From positions 18,966-82,965 of the forward strand of contig CAZAQV010000027.1 of the NCBI GenBank assembly GCA_964487255.1: a stretch of DNA of 64,000 bases, in the 5' to 3' direction. Under the pieces are notes generated by a model. It was not told where the DNA came from and ran no database searches. It saw only the letters and a list, made by a program, of their open reading frames with translations. Origin of the DNA: CAZAQV01 sp964487255 (lineage in GTDB: Bacteria > Myxococcota_A > Polyangia > Polyangiales > CAZAQV01). Both the position numbers and the translations under genes were made by a program. Positions 45,943 to 54,766 of the stretch are shown here, piece after piece. Each line of letters starts with the position of its first letter. Position 1 is the stretch's first letter.

Positions 45943-46654
45943 TTTAAGCTGCGGCATTCAGTGAACGGCAGCACCCACTGGCTTGTTTCTCGCGCCCACG
46001 ACTTCGTTGCTTCACCTCGAAGTGGCGGTGGCACTCCTTCGGTTCAGCGCTTCGCCCTGAACGCGAGCTCCCGCGCCACCGAGCACATCCGCTCACTTCA
46101 TGCCTCCGCGCTCCACGATCTTCCGAGGGAGAGCGGCCACTTACGCTTCACTGCACTAGCGATTACGCGGTCACGCTGATGGCCTGAGTTCGACAAGCAG
46201 GTTCTCGATGAACTCGCGGATTGAGGGCGCGACTTCTTCGAACGACTCACGCTCGAAATCCCAGATACCAACTCGCGCGTCGCAAGTATCGACGACCAGC
46301 GGCATATCTGTTTGGCTATCCATCCCGATCGCAATGTGAGACTCGGTCCATCGTGCGTTGAGAACTACGGCTTTTGAGGAACTTGTAGCTTCGCCATTTT
46401 TCTGGCTCGGGACTGTTGCTGTGGTGGGCACAGCAGCTGGCCTTATTTACGCATTTGCAATAGCCCCTCCGGAGCGAGTGGGCGTAGTATCGACTCCGTA
46501 ACGACAAGGCTCGCACGGTGCTCTCGACACTTGCCACTCCGCCCACTGGAGTGCCGAGTCCACCTACATGTGGTGGCATCAGCTCCGGTGTCGTCGACAC
46601 TCATTGCTCTTCGCTCCTGTAGTCGGTTGCAGGGGCTCGTGGTAGATTAATACC
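45943..46654. other. Spacer with one weak minus-strand frame
   Basis: No confident gene. On the minus strand, 46171-46431 could encode 86 residues (WTESHIAIGMDSQTDMPLVV, then FEEVAPSIREFIENLLVEL). The end faintly recalls the tail of SMI1/KNR4-type immunity proteins, but there is no clear start or partner. I treat it as a possible gene fragment only. The rest holds the promoter region of cassette B. Confidence 0.4.
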
Positions 46655-48457
46655 GTGAGAGTATCCAGGTTGTCTTCGGTTGTTCTTTTGGTCTGTGTAC
46701 TCGGGTGCGAGGGGTCTGACGGTCCGGCGGAAGTTGAGGGTGTCTTACCTAGCGAAATCGTAATTTCAGAAGTTCTCCCCCCGCCGATTCAAGGTGGCAC
46801 CTTGGAAGTAGAAGGTGACGAGGCGTTCGTCTCCGACCCAGGTCGAGATCGCGTGTGGGTGATTGACCTCAACAAGAGGGAGGTCGCCAGCGAAGTTCAG
46901 CTCGAAAGCGGAACTGAGCCAGGGCGCATTGCTGTTCTGGACCAAGGCGTTGCTGTTGCGTCGCGGGGGCTTGGGCATGTTGCGCTGCTCAATGCTGGCC
47001 CGGATGGCCAGTGGAGCGAAGTGCGACGGGCGAAGCTTTGCGGTCACATGGAAGGAGTTGCTTATGACGCAGCGACGTCGGCGCTGTGGGTGACCTGCTT
47101 GAGCGGGAGGACGCTCCAGCTAGCGATCGATGACCTCAGTGTGCAACAGGAAGTCGACCTGGGGCCCGACATCCGCGATATCGTTATCGCTGACGATTTG
47201 GTGTACGTTTCCCGTTTTCGGGCTGCGGAAGTCATCGTATTGAACCGTCAGCTAGAGCAACAAGACGTCCTGACGCCCCAAACGAGGTCAAAGACAGTCC
47301 CTGCAGTCGCGTGGCGAATGCGCGCGCATCCCCGCGGGGGAATCATCTTGGCGCATCAGTCCGGGTCGGTAGGGAGCCCGGAGTCACCCCTGCACCTTAA
47401 CTTCCCAACCGTCTATGGCACCGATTCAGAGTGTAGCGTCGCGGTGGTTGCTTCGACCGTGTCGCATTTGAGGGTTGGTCAGGCGCCGCGTGGCGGTAGG
47501 GCGCTGGGAAACGCAGTGCTTCCCGTCGATGTGGCGTTCGATAACAGTGATGTCCTGTCGCCGAAGCTAGTGCTTGCATTTGCGGGTAACAGCAATCTTA
47601 GGCAGTCGCGAGAGCCGGCGGTGGTCCACGATGAAGAAGGGCGCATCTTGGGAAACGCTCAGAATAAGAATGCCTTGGAGTGCAATCTAACTGGTCTTGA
47701 GTTCCGGGATCGCAGGAGCATCGTCTCTGTCGCTATGTCCGAAGAGCACGGTATCGTCTATCAGAGTCGTGACCCCTGGCTTGTCGGCGTGGGTGGAGTT
47801 GAGATCCCGCTGCCGGCAGAGAACCTTCGAGACACAGGGTTTACGTTGTTTCATACCGACGCCGGAAAAGGCATCGCCTGTGCATCGTGTCACCCGATGG
47901 GAAGAGACGATGGTCTCACGTGGCATTTTGCTGGGGAAATCTTTGAGGGACCACGTAGAACGCCCTACATTCGCGGTGGGTTGTCCATGACCGAACCTTT
48001 CCATTGGAGTGGGGACGTGGATGACTTTCAGGTCTTGCTCGATGAGATTTTTGCCCGTCGAATGGGAGGGGCGAACCTCGACGCTCGTTATGCGGCTGCC
48101 TTGGGTAGCTATTTCGACCGGATGGAGAACCTCAAGAGTCCGTTCGCTCAGGACACTGAGCAAGTAAACCGCGGCAAAGAAATTTTCTTCCGAACCGAAA
48201 CGTTGTGTTCAACCTGTCATGTAGCGCCGCTGCTCACAGACAACAAGAGCTACGATGTCAGAGGATTGGATGAAGCGCTGCAAGTGCCAAGACTCCACGG
48301 GTTGTGGATCCGAGCTCCGTACATGCACGACGGGTGTGCGGAAACTCTCTACCAACGGTTCACCGACCAGGCTTGTGGTGGGGTTGACCATGGCGGTGTT
48401 TCCTCTCTTGCGCCGGAGGAAATCGATGATCTCGTCGCGTATCTCAAAACGTTGTAA
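46655..48457 (+). CDS. Beta-propeller di-heme c-type lipoprotein (cassette B)
   Basis: 600 residues, a paralogue of 21428-23233. The signal peptide VVLLVCVLGC is followed by propeller strands (AFVSDPGRDRVWVIDLNKRE, then VAVASRGLGHVALLNAG). The heme domain has CASCH near residue 408 and CSTCH near 517, and the late motif RAPYMHDGCAETLYQRF. It starts the cassette B run; the next gene begins 9 bp after its stop. GTG 46655 is the start, and no better codon lies before the signal peptide. Electron transfer or side-chain oxidation outside the inner membrane is likely; the substrate is unknown. Confidence 0.85.
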   Translation: MRVSRLSSVVLLVCVLGCEGSDGPAEVEGVLPSEIVISEVLPPPIQGGTLEVEGDEAFVSDPGRDRVWVIDLNKREVASEVQLESGTEPGRIAVLDQGVAVASRGLGHVALLNAGPDGQWSEVRRAKLCGHMEGVAYDAATSALWVTCLSGRTLQLAIDDLSVQQEVDLGPDIRDIVIADDLVYVSRFRAAEVIVLNRQLEQQDVLTPQTRSKTVPAVAWRMRAHPRGGIILAHQSGSVGSPESPLHLNFPTVYGTDSECSVAVVASTVSHLRVGQAPRGGRALGNAVLPVDVAFDNSDVLSPKLVLAFAGNSNLRQSREPAVVHDEEGRILGNAQNKNALECNLTGLEFRDRRSIVSVAMSEEHGIVYQSRDPWLVGVGGVEIPLPAENLRDTGFTLFHTDAGKGIACASCHPMGRDDGLTWHFAGEIFEGPRRTPYIRGGLSMTEPFHWSGDVDDFQVLLDEIFARRMGGANLDARYAAALGSYFDRMENLKSPFAQDTEQVNRGKEIFFRTETLCSTCHVAPLLTDNKSYDVRGLDEALQVPRLHGLWIRAPYMHDGCAETLYQRFTDQACGGVDHGGVSSLAPEEIDDLVAYLKTL

Positions 48458-48466
48458 ACTGGTCGT

Positions 48467-49741
48467 ATGCATCGGTTCTCACCTCTTGCGTCTTGCTTCT
48501 GTTATCTCCTTTGCGTCTCCTGTTCTTCCACCAGCGATGCTGCGCCGTCTGGCGCGTCCCTCGGTGTGCTAGTTCGAGGTCCTGAGAACATCGATGCAGT
48601 CACACTCGCGGTTAGCAACGCCAATATAGTTGGCGGGGTCTATGGTGGTATCTTGACCACCTCTCGTCACGACGTCGAAGATTTCAACTCTATCAAAGAT
48701 GCGTTCGTCGGGCTGGTAGGCGACGACCAGGTTCGTGCGATCGTGTCACTGCTTCCCCCGAAGGATAGCGGGACCGTGGCCGAGTTGGCCGCGGAGCACC
48801 GGATCGCCGTGGTGGCCCCTCTGGGCTTGACGTGGTGGGAGACCCAACAGGAAGACGCTCCGTTTTGGACCTTTGGGCTTTCCGGACCGACCGTCGGCGC
48901 ATTCGCTGCCCTGGGCCAGTTTATGGGAAAAGATACGGATGGTGCACTTCCCTGCACTTCAGTCGGGCTCGTGCTCGAGGGGCCAGGTCGAGCGCCTGAT
49001 ATCGAATTGGCCGCCAAAATCGCAGAGCGACTGGCCTTTAATTATTCGGGCACACGCTTGCTTGTCGATGGTAGTATTGAAGATCCTTGGTCCACAGTGC
49101 CATCATGTATTGTCGTCGAGCGCGGTCTGCATCTCGAAGTTACGCGAGCTTTTCGCGCCTCAATCGAAGCTGAGCAAACAACGTTGGTGTATATCGATCT
49201 GCGTGATGCACAGGAGTTCAGTGCCGACCCTGAGCTCGTTGGCCCCACACAGGGACAACTGGTGCTGCGGTCGAGCAATGGACCGATTGAAGGACGCAAT
49301 GTGGCCGCCTTCGAGGAGATGTATGTACGCCAAACCGATTCGCGGCCCCAGTGGTGGGAAGGATATTACTTCGACGGTGCCCTTATCGCTTCTCTTGGCA
49401 TTGCGACGGCGTTGTCGCGTGAAGGCGTTCGCGAAAACATTCCCCTCATCGCGACGAATACCACCATGTCTGCGACGGAGACCTTCAATCCGCCAGTGCG
49501 CGTGAATGGACTACCGGAACACTTTTCGCAGGGCGTGTCAGGTTTCAACGGAAACGGAGGCAGTCCAGATTATCGCGGGGTAAGCGGAATCATCGACTAT
49601 CCGGGCGAAGCAGCGGACGAGCGGAACACCCCGGAGCAAGAGATCCGGCTTTTCACCATCAATGATTTCGTTGCACAGGACTTGACATTGATGGGCAGGC
49701 TTAATACTACGGACACCGGAATCGAATTTGAGTTCCAGTAA
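48467..49741 (+). CDS. Periplasmic-binding-protein-like lipoprotein, type 1 (cassette B)
   Basis: 424 residues with signal peptide LASCFCYLLCVSC. It aligns with 23281-24558 in order and length: ASLGVLVRGPENIDAVTLAV, RAIVSLLPPKDSGTVAELAA and PLGLTWWETQ match the first protein's VVGVLVPRDD, VVVSLLDSEY and SVGSEWWDA. The tail also agrees (PDYRGVSGIIDYPGEA against PDYRGATGLIDYLPAQ). As in cassette A, it directly follows the propeller-cytochrome gene. The gene ends 25 bases before the type 2 start. Confidence 0.75.
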   Translation: MHRFSPLASCFCYLLCVSCSSTSDAAPSGASLGVLVRGPENIDAVTLAVSNANIVGGVYGGILTTSRHDVEDFNSIKDAFVGLVGDDQVRAIVSLLPPKDSGTVAELAAEHRIAVVAPLGLTWWETQQEDAPFWTFGLSGPTVGAFAALGQFMGKDTDGALPCTSVGLVLEGPGRAPDIELAAKIAERLAFNYSGTRLLVDGSIEDPWSTVPSCIVVERGLHLEVTRAFRASIEAEQTTLVYIDLRDAQEFSADPELVGPTQGQLVLRSSNGPIEGRNVAAFEEMYVRQTDSRPQWWEGYYFDGALIASLGIATALSREGVRENIPLIATNTTMSATETFNPPVRVNGLPEHFSQGVSGFNGNGGSPDYRGVSGIIDYPGEAADERNTPEQEIRLFTINDFVAQDLTLMGRLNTTDTGIEFEFQ

Positions 49742-49766
49742 GCATGGCTTGGGAGGCAAAGCAACA

Positions 49767-51110
49767 ATGAAAAAACAACTAATATGGGCGGTATGCGCAG
49801 CGGCGTGCCTCGGGGCGTTTGGGTGCGAGGGTGACACCTACTACTACGTCTTTGGAGATCAGACGTCTCCCGATGGCGGGGTTGAGCCTGATAGTAGCGA
49901 CAATCCGGAGGCAGGCCCAGAAGCCGGCCCGGAGGGCGGGATGAAAGATCCTATCCTAATTGGACACTGGGCTTTCGACAACGAAGAAGAGGTCGGCCCT
50001 ATTACCCGTGCTGTGCAAATGGCAGTTGACGAAGTTAATGCAGCTGGCGGTCTTCTCGATGGTCGACAGGTTCAAATCGTCACCGCAGAAGAAACAATGT
50101 TTGAAGCCATTGACGGCTTCCGGTCTTTGCTCGATCAAGATGTCGTTGCAGTGATCGGTCCGACCAACCAGGGTAATGCCGCGGCAGCGGACGAAGTCTT
50201 GGCAGCTTCGGCCAATCCCATTCCGTACTTTTCGACCTACGGCGGTGACGTTCTTTGGGACGAAGCAGCAAAGGATGGACAAATGGTTTGGGGGCGTTCC
50301 GGCTTTGGCCTTCCGACCTTCCGTTTTGGTTTCCCGACACTTGATGTCGCGGTTGATCACGTGGGTTGCACCGAGATCGGCTACGTCGGCATCTACGGCA
50401 TCACCGAAGAGGCAGATGCGATTCTCCTCGCAGGCGTTGAGCAGGCAGCTACGGACCGAGGCTTGACCTGGAGGGGTGGTTATCTGGACGGCTTTATTCC
50501 AGATAGTCTCTCGGAGGAGCTGGCAAACTTCGTAGCCGATCCACCTGAGTGCATCATGGTCGACTCGCCGCAGATCGCCTACTACGTGCGCGATATGCCC
50601 ACCGAGCTCGCGGACGTAAACGTTCTTATCGCCAACGCGCTGATTCCGCCGCTTTCCACAGGCATCGCGGATAGCTTGGCACCTCTCAACGGCTCGTATG
50701 GCGCCCTGTTGAACGAACTCGACCCTCAGCGGAACGAGGACTACGTCAGTCGCTATGAAGCCGTGTACGGCGCAGAGCTTCCCGACTTCGTTCACTTTCA
50801 TATGAGCACGAATTACGACATGGCCGCGCTACTGCTTCTTTCAATCGAGAAAGCGGGCAGCACGGACCCCAACGCTATTCTGACTGCGTTGCAGGTGATC
50901 AGCGATCGCAGCAACACTGCGGGCTATGGCCCGACCGAGCTTGGGGCAGCGGTGAAGGCGATTGGTGATGGCGAAGATGTCGTCTATCTTGGCGCCACGA
51001 ATACGACGGACTACTCGAACGGTGACCACTTCTCGAAGCCGCCGGAGTCCGAGTGTTTCATCGTGGAGGACGCAGAGACCTTCACCGTTGGACCGTGTCC
51101 CGCGCCGTAG
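49767..51110 (+). CDS. Periplasmic-binding-protein-like lipoprotein, type 2 (cassette B)
   Basis: 447 residues. The ATG at 49767 follows a GGGAGG ribosome binding site and starts the signal peptide KKQLIWAVCAAACLGAFGC. It is a paralogue of 28461-29777: both read CEGDT plus Tyr-rich residues, then a Pro/Asp/Glu linker, then MAVDEVNAAGGLLDGRQV against LAIDEVNASGGLLNDRTV. LivK-type fold, no import permease nearby. It is followed by a strong terminator, so the first three genes of cassette B form one transcript. Confidence 0.8.
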   Translation: MKKQLIWAVCAAACLGAFGCEGDTYYYVFGDQTSPDGGVEPDSSDNPEAGPEAGPEGGMKDPILIGHWAFDNEEEVGPITRAVQMAVDEVNAAGGLLDGRQVQIVTAEETMFEAIDGFRSLLDQDVVAVIGPTNQGNAAAADEVLAASANPIPYFSTYGGDVLWDEAAKDGQMVWGRSGFGLPTFRFGFPTLDVAVDHVGCTEIGYVGIYGITEEADAILLAGVEQAATDRGLTWRGGYLDGFIPDSLSEELANFVADPPECIMVDSPQIAYYVRDMPTELADVNVLIANALIPPLSTGIADSLAPLNGSYGALLNELDPQRNEDYVSRYEAVYGAELPDFVHFHMSTNYDMAALLLLSIEKAGSTDPNAILTALQVISDRSNTAGYGPTELGAAVKAIGDGEDVVYLGATNTTDYSNGDHFSKPPESECFIVEDAETFTVGPCPAP

Positions 51111-51181
51111 AGTAACCTCTACGCGCTCCGATAGGCCCAATGTCATATTGAGCGCCTACAGAAGATGAGCAACGACAAGAT

Positions 51182-51232
51182 TGCCCGCGGATAAGTCTGC
51201 TTTGCAGTGTGGTCCGCGGGCATTTTTGTTTT
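51182..51232 (+). terminator. Intrinsic terminator after the type 2 binding-protein gene
   Basis: A perfect ten-pair stem, TGCCCGCGGA at 51182 and TCCGCGGGCA at 51213, followed by TTTTTGTTTT. It separates the first three genes of cassette B from the small lipoprotein and exporter genes. Confidence 0.92.
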
Positions 51233-51321
51233 AAGGCGAACGTGCTGTGAAGCCTTCCAAGCTCAGCGATACGGAGTTTCTTTACACACACATGCGATTT
51301 GGTACATCATGACAATTACCT

Positions 51322-51804
51322 ATGCGAATCGGTCTATTCTTCATGGCAATGTTATGTTTCGGGCTGTCCAGTTGTCGCACAGAAGAAATCCCCATTACGT
51401 TTTCGTTCAAGAATGATAAGCATGTGATCAACACCGACCGGGGTAGGTTGCTGGTTTTGGCTGAAACCGACTGCGCACAAGTTGAGAATGAGTTCGGCGC
51501 GGGATTTCTCGTCAGTGCAGTTGAGTTCGAAGACGCTTTGGTCGATGAAGATCGAAACCTTTGCGAGTTTATTAACGGATTCGAAATACCCGACTGGCCG
51601 GAGGGAACACAGACAGTCGTTTTTGTGGGCTATAACGTGGGTGATCGCGAGCTTTCGTTGAGCAACTGCATCATGGATAATGAGCTTTCGGCAATACGTC
51701 TCGATATAGCGCCTCGCGATGGGTTCAACCCCAATGCGATGAATCGGTGCGCGACGATCGGTGAGCGATGCAGCGGGGTCTGTCCAGTTGATGCTACCCA
51801 GTGA
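51322..51804 (+). CDS. Small Cys-containing lipoprotein (cassette B)
   Basis: 160 residues with signal peptide MRIGLFFMAMLCFGLSSC. It aligns with 29975-30451 through FSFKNDKHVINTDRGRLLV, ALVDEDRNLCEFINGFEIPD and the late Cys-rich end (RCATIGERCSGVCPVD). The conserved Asp/Cys pattern suggests a fixed fold with disulfides in the periplasm. I recognise no named family. It precedes the exporter pair here, whereas in cassette A it follows the binding-protein gene alone. Confidence 0.82.
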   Translation: MRIGLFFMAMLCFGLSSCRTEEIPITFSFKNDKHVINTDRGRLLVLAETDCAQVENEFGAGFLVSAVEFEDALVDEDRNLCEFINGFEIPDWPEGTQTVVFVGYNVGDRELSLSNCIMDNELSAIRLDIAPRDGFNPNAMNRCATIGERCSGVCPVDATQ

Positions 51805-51815
51805 TCACGAGCCGG

Positions 51816-51865
51816 TACCCTCGTAGTGCGCCTCTTTGGATACCCTCGTAGTGCGCCTCTTTGGA
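51816..51865 (+). repeat. 25-bp tandem duplication at the exporter start
   Basis: TACCCTCGTAGTGCGCCTCT TTGGA occurs twice head to tail (51816-51840 and 51841-51865). Twenty-five is not a multiple of three, so only the second copy is in frame with the C39 exporter. The first in-frame start-like codons are TTG 51836 and GTG 51851. Confidence 0.95.
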
Positions 51866-54766
51866 TATAAGAAAAACGACAAAGGACCAGTAGAGTTTCT
51901 GCAAGTTTCAGCGATGGACTGCGGTCCCGCTGTGATGGCGAGCGCTCTCGCGTCCTATCAAATCCCGTTCTCCTTCGAAAAGCTCCGTGAGTTGTGTGAG
52001 ACCGATGCCGACGGTACATCGACGGACTCTCTCGAGTATGTACTTCGAAAGTTTGGCATTGATGCTGAGGAGTCGCTGGTCCCAATAGACCACCTTCTCC
52101 TTCCGGATTCTCCATATTCGCCGAGCATTATTTTGTTTCGAATGGGGGCCGTCGCCTTACATTTTGTCCTCCTTTGGCGTCTGGAGGATCGCGCCATTAT
52201 CATGGATCCCGCGAAGGGGGTATACAAGCTAAAACGAGAAGAGCTTGAACTCCTGCTATATCAGCATGAGGCGACGGTTCCGCGCGAGAATTGGGATAAT
52301 TTTGCCCGGAGCGACGACTTCTTGATCCCACTTCATACTAGGCTCAAGGGGATTGTCGGTACCGAACTTGCTGACACAAGCGTTCGATCTGCAGTTGAAA
52401 GTAGCGCAGAAGCGATCGGATTGGTCGATGCGGCTGCACGTATGGTGGAGCAGCTATTGAGATGCAAAGCTCTGCCTGCCGCCAACACGATAAAATTCTG
52501 GAAGAGAATAACAGAAGACGGCATTCCGCTTGAGAGCTGCATACCCAGTCGGTACTTTTACGCCAAAACAGCACGAGACAACCCCCAAAACGTTTCGTTA
52601 TCCGGGACTGTACTTATTCGGCTCCGGGGGCTGATAGATCCATCACTCGCGCAGGCTGAAGTTACAGATGCGAGCGCACCCGTTTCATCTACTGCTACAG
52701 CCGACCAAGAAGAGGTTTTGCAGGATGGAGACGAGGCGCCCCGCGAGCCCCTCGCATCGACGGGGCTTGAGTATCGCGAGCGGCTCCTGCGTCGGGGACG
52801 CAATGACATATTAAGAAGTGTGTTTTCCAGTATAGGAAAACGGGGCCTGATGCTAATGGGGCTGCTTGCTTGCGTAGTGGGCTTGGTGACGTTGATGGAG
52901 TCCTTGCTGTTCTACTCTTTGACAAGTGTGCAGCGATGGCTTGCGCTACCAGAGAGCCAGATGCTTTTTTTGGTTCTTCTCATCGCTTTCTTTGCTGTCG
53001 TTGCTAGTGCCTCGTTCGTTCGTGAGTCGGTCGTTCGCGTTATTGGGCGTCATGTGGAATTCGGTTTTCGTGCTGGTCTAATCAATGCGTTCGAATCGTT
53101 GCCACCGCGCTTCTTTGAAACCAGGCAAGCTGCTGATATCTCGAACCGTTTGCACTCTATACCCACGCTGAAGACCATTCCCCGGGTGTTGTTTGATGTC
53201 GTGAAGAGTGCGATGTCGGTCATCGTGTTGGTTGCGGCGCTATTCTTTGTCGATGTAAAAGTAGGGGGCCTACTCTGCTTTTTAATGGTCGTACGGATAG
53301 CGTTGTCGCTTAGCTACGTCGGCAAGGTATCGACTTTGGAATTGCGTCTCATGACTTTAGACGGATCCCTAAGTGTCCATTATCTGCAGGCTCTACTCGC
53401 GCGGATGCCTATTCGCGCACATGTGGCGGAAAAAATTGTTTCGCGTGAGCACGAAAAAAATCTAGTAGCGTGGTCAAACGGAAGCCGAGAGTTGCTCGGT
53501 ACGCGAGTGAAGGCCTCGTTCTTCGATGAGCTGATATACGCGATCGGATTTGCAGGTGCTGTATTCCTAGTGATCGACGAGGGGCTTATTATCTTGGTGG
53601 TGGCTTACTGGTTCCTGCAGGCGATGGAAAACCTTTCCACGCTTACAAATACGCTTCTGACCACAATGGCGCAGCTCTCGGGTACTCTCGTCCGCTTATT
53701 TGAACCGATGGAGAGCGTACAACATGCGTCTCTTGAGCTCCAGGCGGATGCTGAGGCGTTGGACGAAAAGAACAGAAAATATCCAGGCCTTTTTCCAGAG
53801 CGAGTGGATATCGAAATGCTGGAGACAGCGGCGCCCCACCGCAAAGAGAGCCTGTCCGACACCGTTCAACTCCAGATTGTTGAGCGCCCTTCATCGAAGG
53901 AAATAGAAAAATTTAGCGCGTCGCAGCAGCTCTCCAGTGCTCTAGATTTGAGTCGAGGGCTTACTGCTGTCGAGATTGAAATGCGCGACGTTTCCGTTGT
54001 TCGTCGACGCAATCATGTGTTGGATCATATCAACCTCAAAATTCCTGCCGGTGCACATGTAGCGATCGTCGGTAAATCTGGCGCGGGAAAGTCGACGCTT
54101 GCAAGTGTGCTTCTTGGGACGATGCCGATCACGAGCGGTGCCCTGCTCGTGAATGGAAAACGCATTAACAAACGTGAGCACCGAAAGCTGCAGGAACTTA
54201 CCTCCTGGGTCGATCCGGACGTGTACTTATGGAATGACAGTTTATGGCGCAACGTATGCGTAAACGAAAATTACGAGATGAGTTTCGAAGAAGCTGTGCT
54301 TCGAGCAGAGTTGCTCAATGTGGTAAAGGCACTACCCCATGGCTCTTCGTCCTGGATAGGCGAGGAAGGGCGTATGTTATCTGGGGGAGAGGGCCAGCGT
54401 GTACGGATCGCTCGCGCGTTAGTGCAAGGAATTGGTCCGCTGGTTGTGCTCGATGAAGCTTTCCGTGGCTTGGATCCTGACCTCCGTGTAAGGCTGCTCG
54501 GACGGGTTCGAGAGGCTTCTGAAGACTCGACAGTTTTATATGTGACGCATGACATCGTTTCCGCTCTCTACTTCGATCTGGTGATTGTTGTTTCAGAAGG
54601 ACAGGTCGTGGAATTTGGTCATCCAAATGCACTGAGCGCTGCGGAGGATTCGACCTTCAGAACGATGTTAGATCGCTACAGGCATGCCCAGACGGTAGTT
54701 TGGGGTTCCGACTCCACATGGTCGAAGGTTCATATGAGTGATGGAAAAGTTAGACAGATTAACTAA
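51836..54766 (+). CDS. ABC exporter with N-terminal C39 peptidase domain (cassette B)
   Basis: Up to 976 residues from TTG 51836; GTG 51851 is my preferred start. The C39 peptidase has C29 (SAMDCGPAV), H109 (VALHFVLLW) and D124 (IIMDPAKG), all present. The membrane domain spans about 330-620. A longer linker than in cassette A (about 640-715) precedes the ATPase domain, with Walker A GKSGAGKST near 745, signature LSGGEGQ near 848 and Walker B LVVLDEAF. Role as for 16585: cleavage after a double glycine and export. It overlaps the partner exporter by 29 bases. Confidence 0.92.
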   Translation: MDTLVVRLFGYKKNDKGPVEFLQVSAMDCGPAVMASALASYQIPFSFEKLRELCETDADGTSTDSLEYVLRKFGIDAEESLVPIDHLLLPDSPYSPSIILFRMGAVALHFVLLWRLEDRAIIMDPAKGVYKLKREELELLLYQHEATVPRENWDNFARSDDFLIPLHTRLKGIVGTELADTSVRSAVESSAEAIGLVDAAARMVEQLLRCKALPAANTIKFWKRITEDGIPLESCIPSRYFYAKTARDNPQNVSLSGTVLIRLRGLIDPSLAQAEVTDASAPVSSTATADQEEVLQDGDEAPREPLASTGLEYRERLLRRGRNDILRSVFSSIGKRGLMLMGLLACVVGLVTLMESLLFYSLTSVQRWLALPESQMLFLVLLIAFFAVVASASFVRESVVRVIGRHVEFGFRAGLINAFESLPPRFFETRQAADISNRLHSIPTLKTIPRVLFDVVKSAMSVIVLVAALFFVDVKVGGLLCFLMVVRIALSLSYVGKVSTLELRLMTLDGSLSVHYLQALLARMPIRAHVAEKIVSREHEKNLVAWSNGSRELLGTRVKASFFDELIYAIGFAGAVFLVIDEGLIILVVAYWFLQAMENLSTLTNTLLTTMAQLSGTLVRLFEPMESVQHASLELQADAEALDEKNRKYPGLFPERVDIEMLETAAPHRKESLSDTVQLQIVERPSSKEIEKFSASQQLSSALDLSRGLTAVEIEMRDVSVVRRRNHVLDHINLKIPAGAHVAIVGKSGAGKSTLASVLLGTMPITSGALLVNGKRINKREHRKLQELTSWVDPDVYLWNDSLWRNVCVNENYEMSFEEAVLRAELLNVVKALPHGSSSWIGEEGRMLSGGEGQRVRIARALVQGIGPLVVLDEAFRGLDPDLRVRLLGRVREASEDSTVLYVTHDIVSALYFDLVIVVSEGQVVEFGHPNALSAAEDSTFRTMLDRYRHAQTVVWGSDSTWSKVHMSDGKVRQIN

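Noticed and set aside
46171..46431. Minus-strand frame of 86 codons with a faint SMI1-like tail
   Set aside because: The resemblance is too short, and no ribosome binding site or toxin partner is visible; noted only as a possible fragment.
51121..51180. Nine-codon frame before the terminator as a second tiny peptide
   Set aside because: It lacks a ribosome binding site and its codons form the terminator arm.
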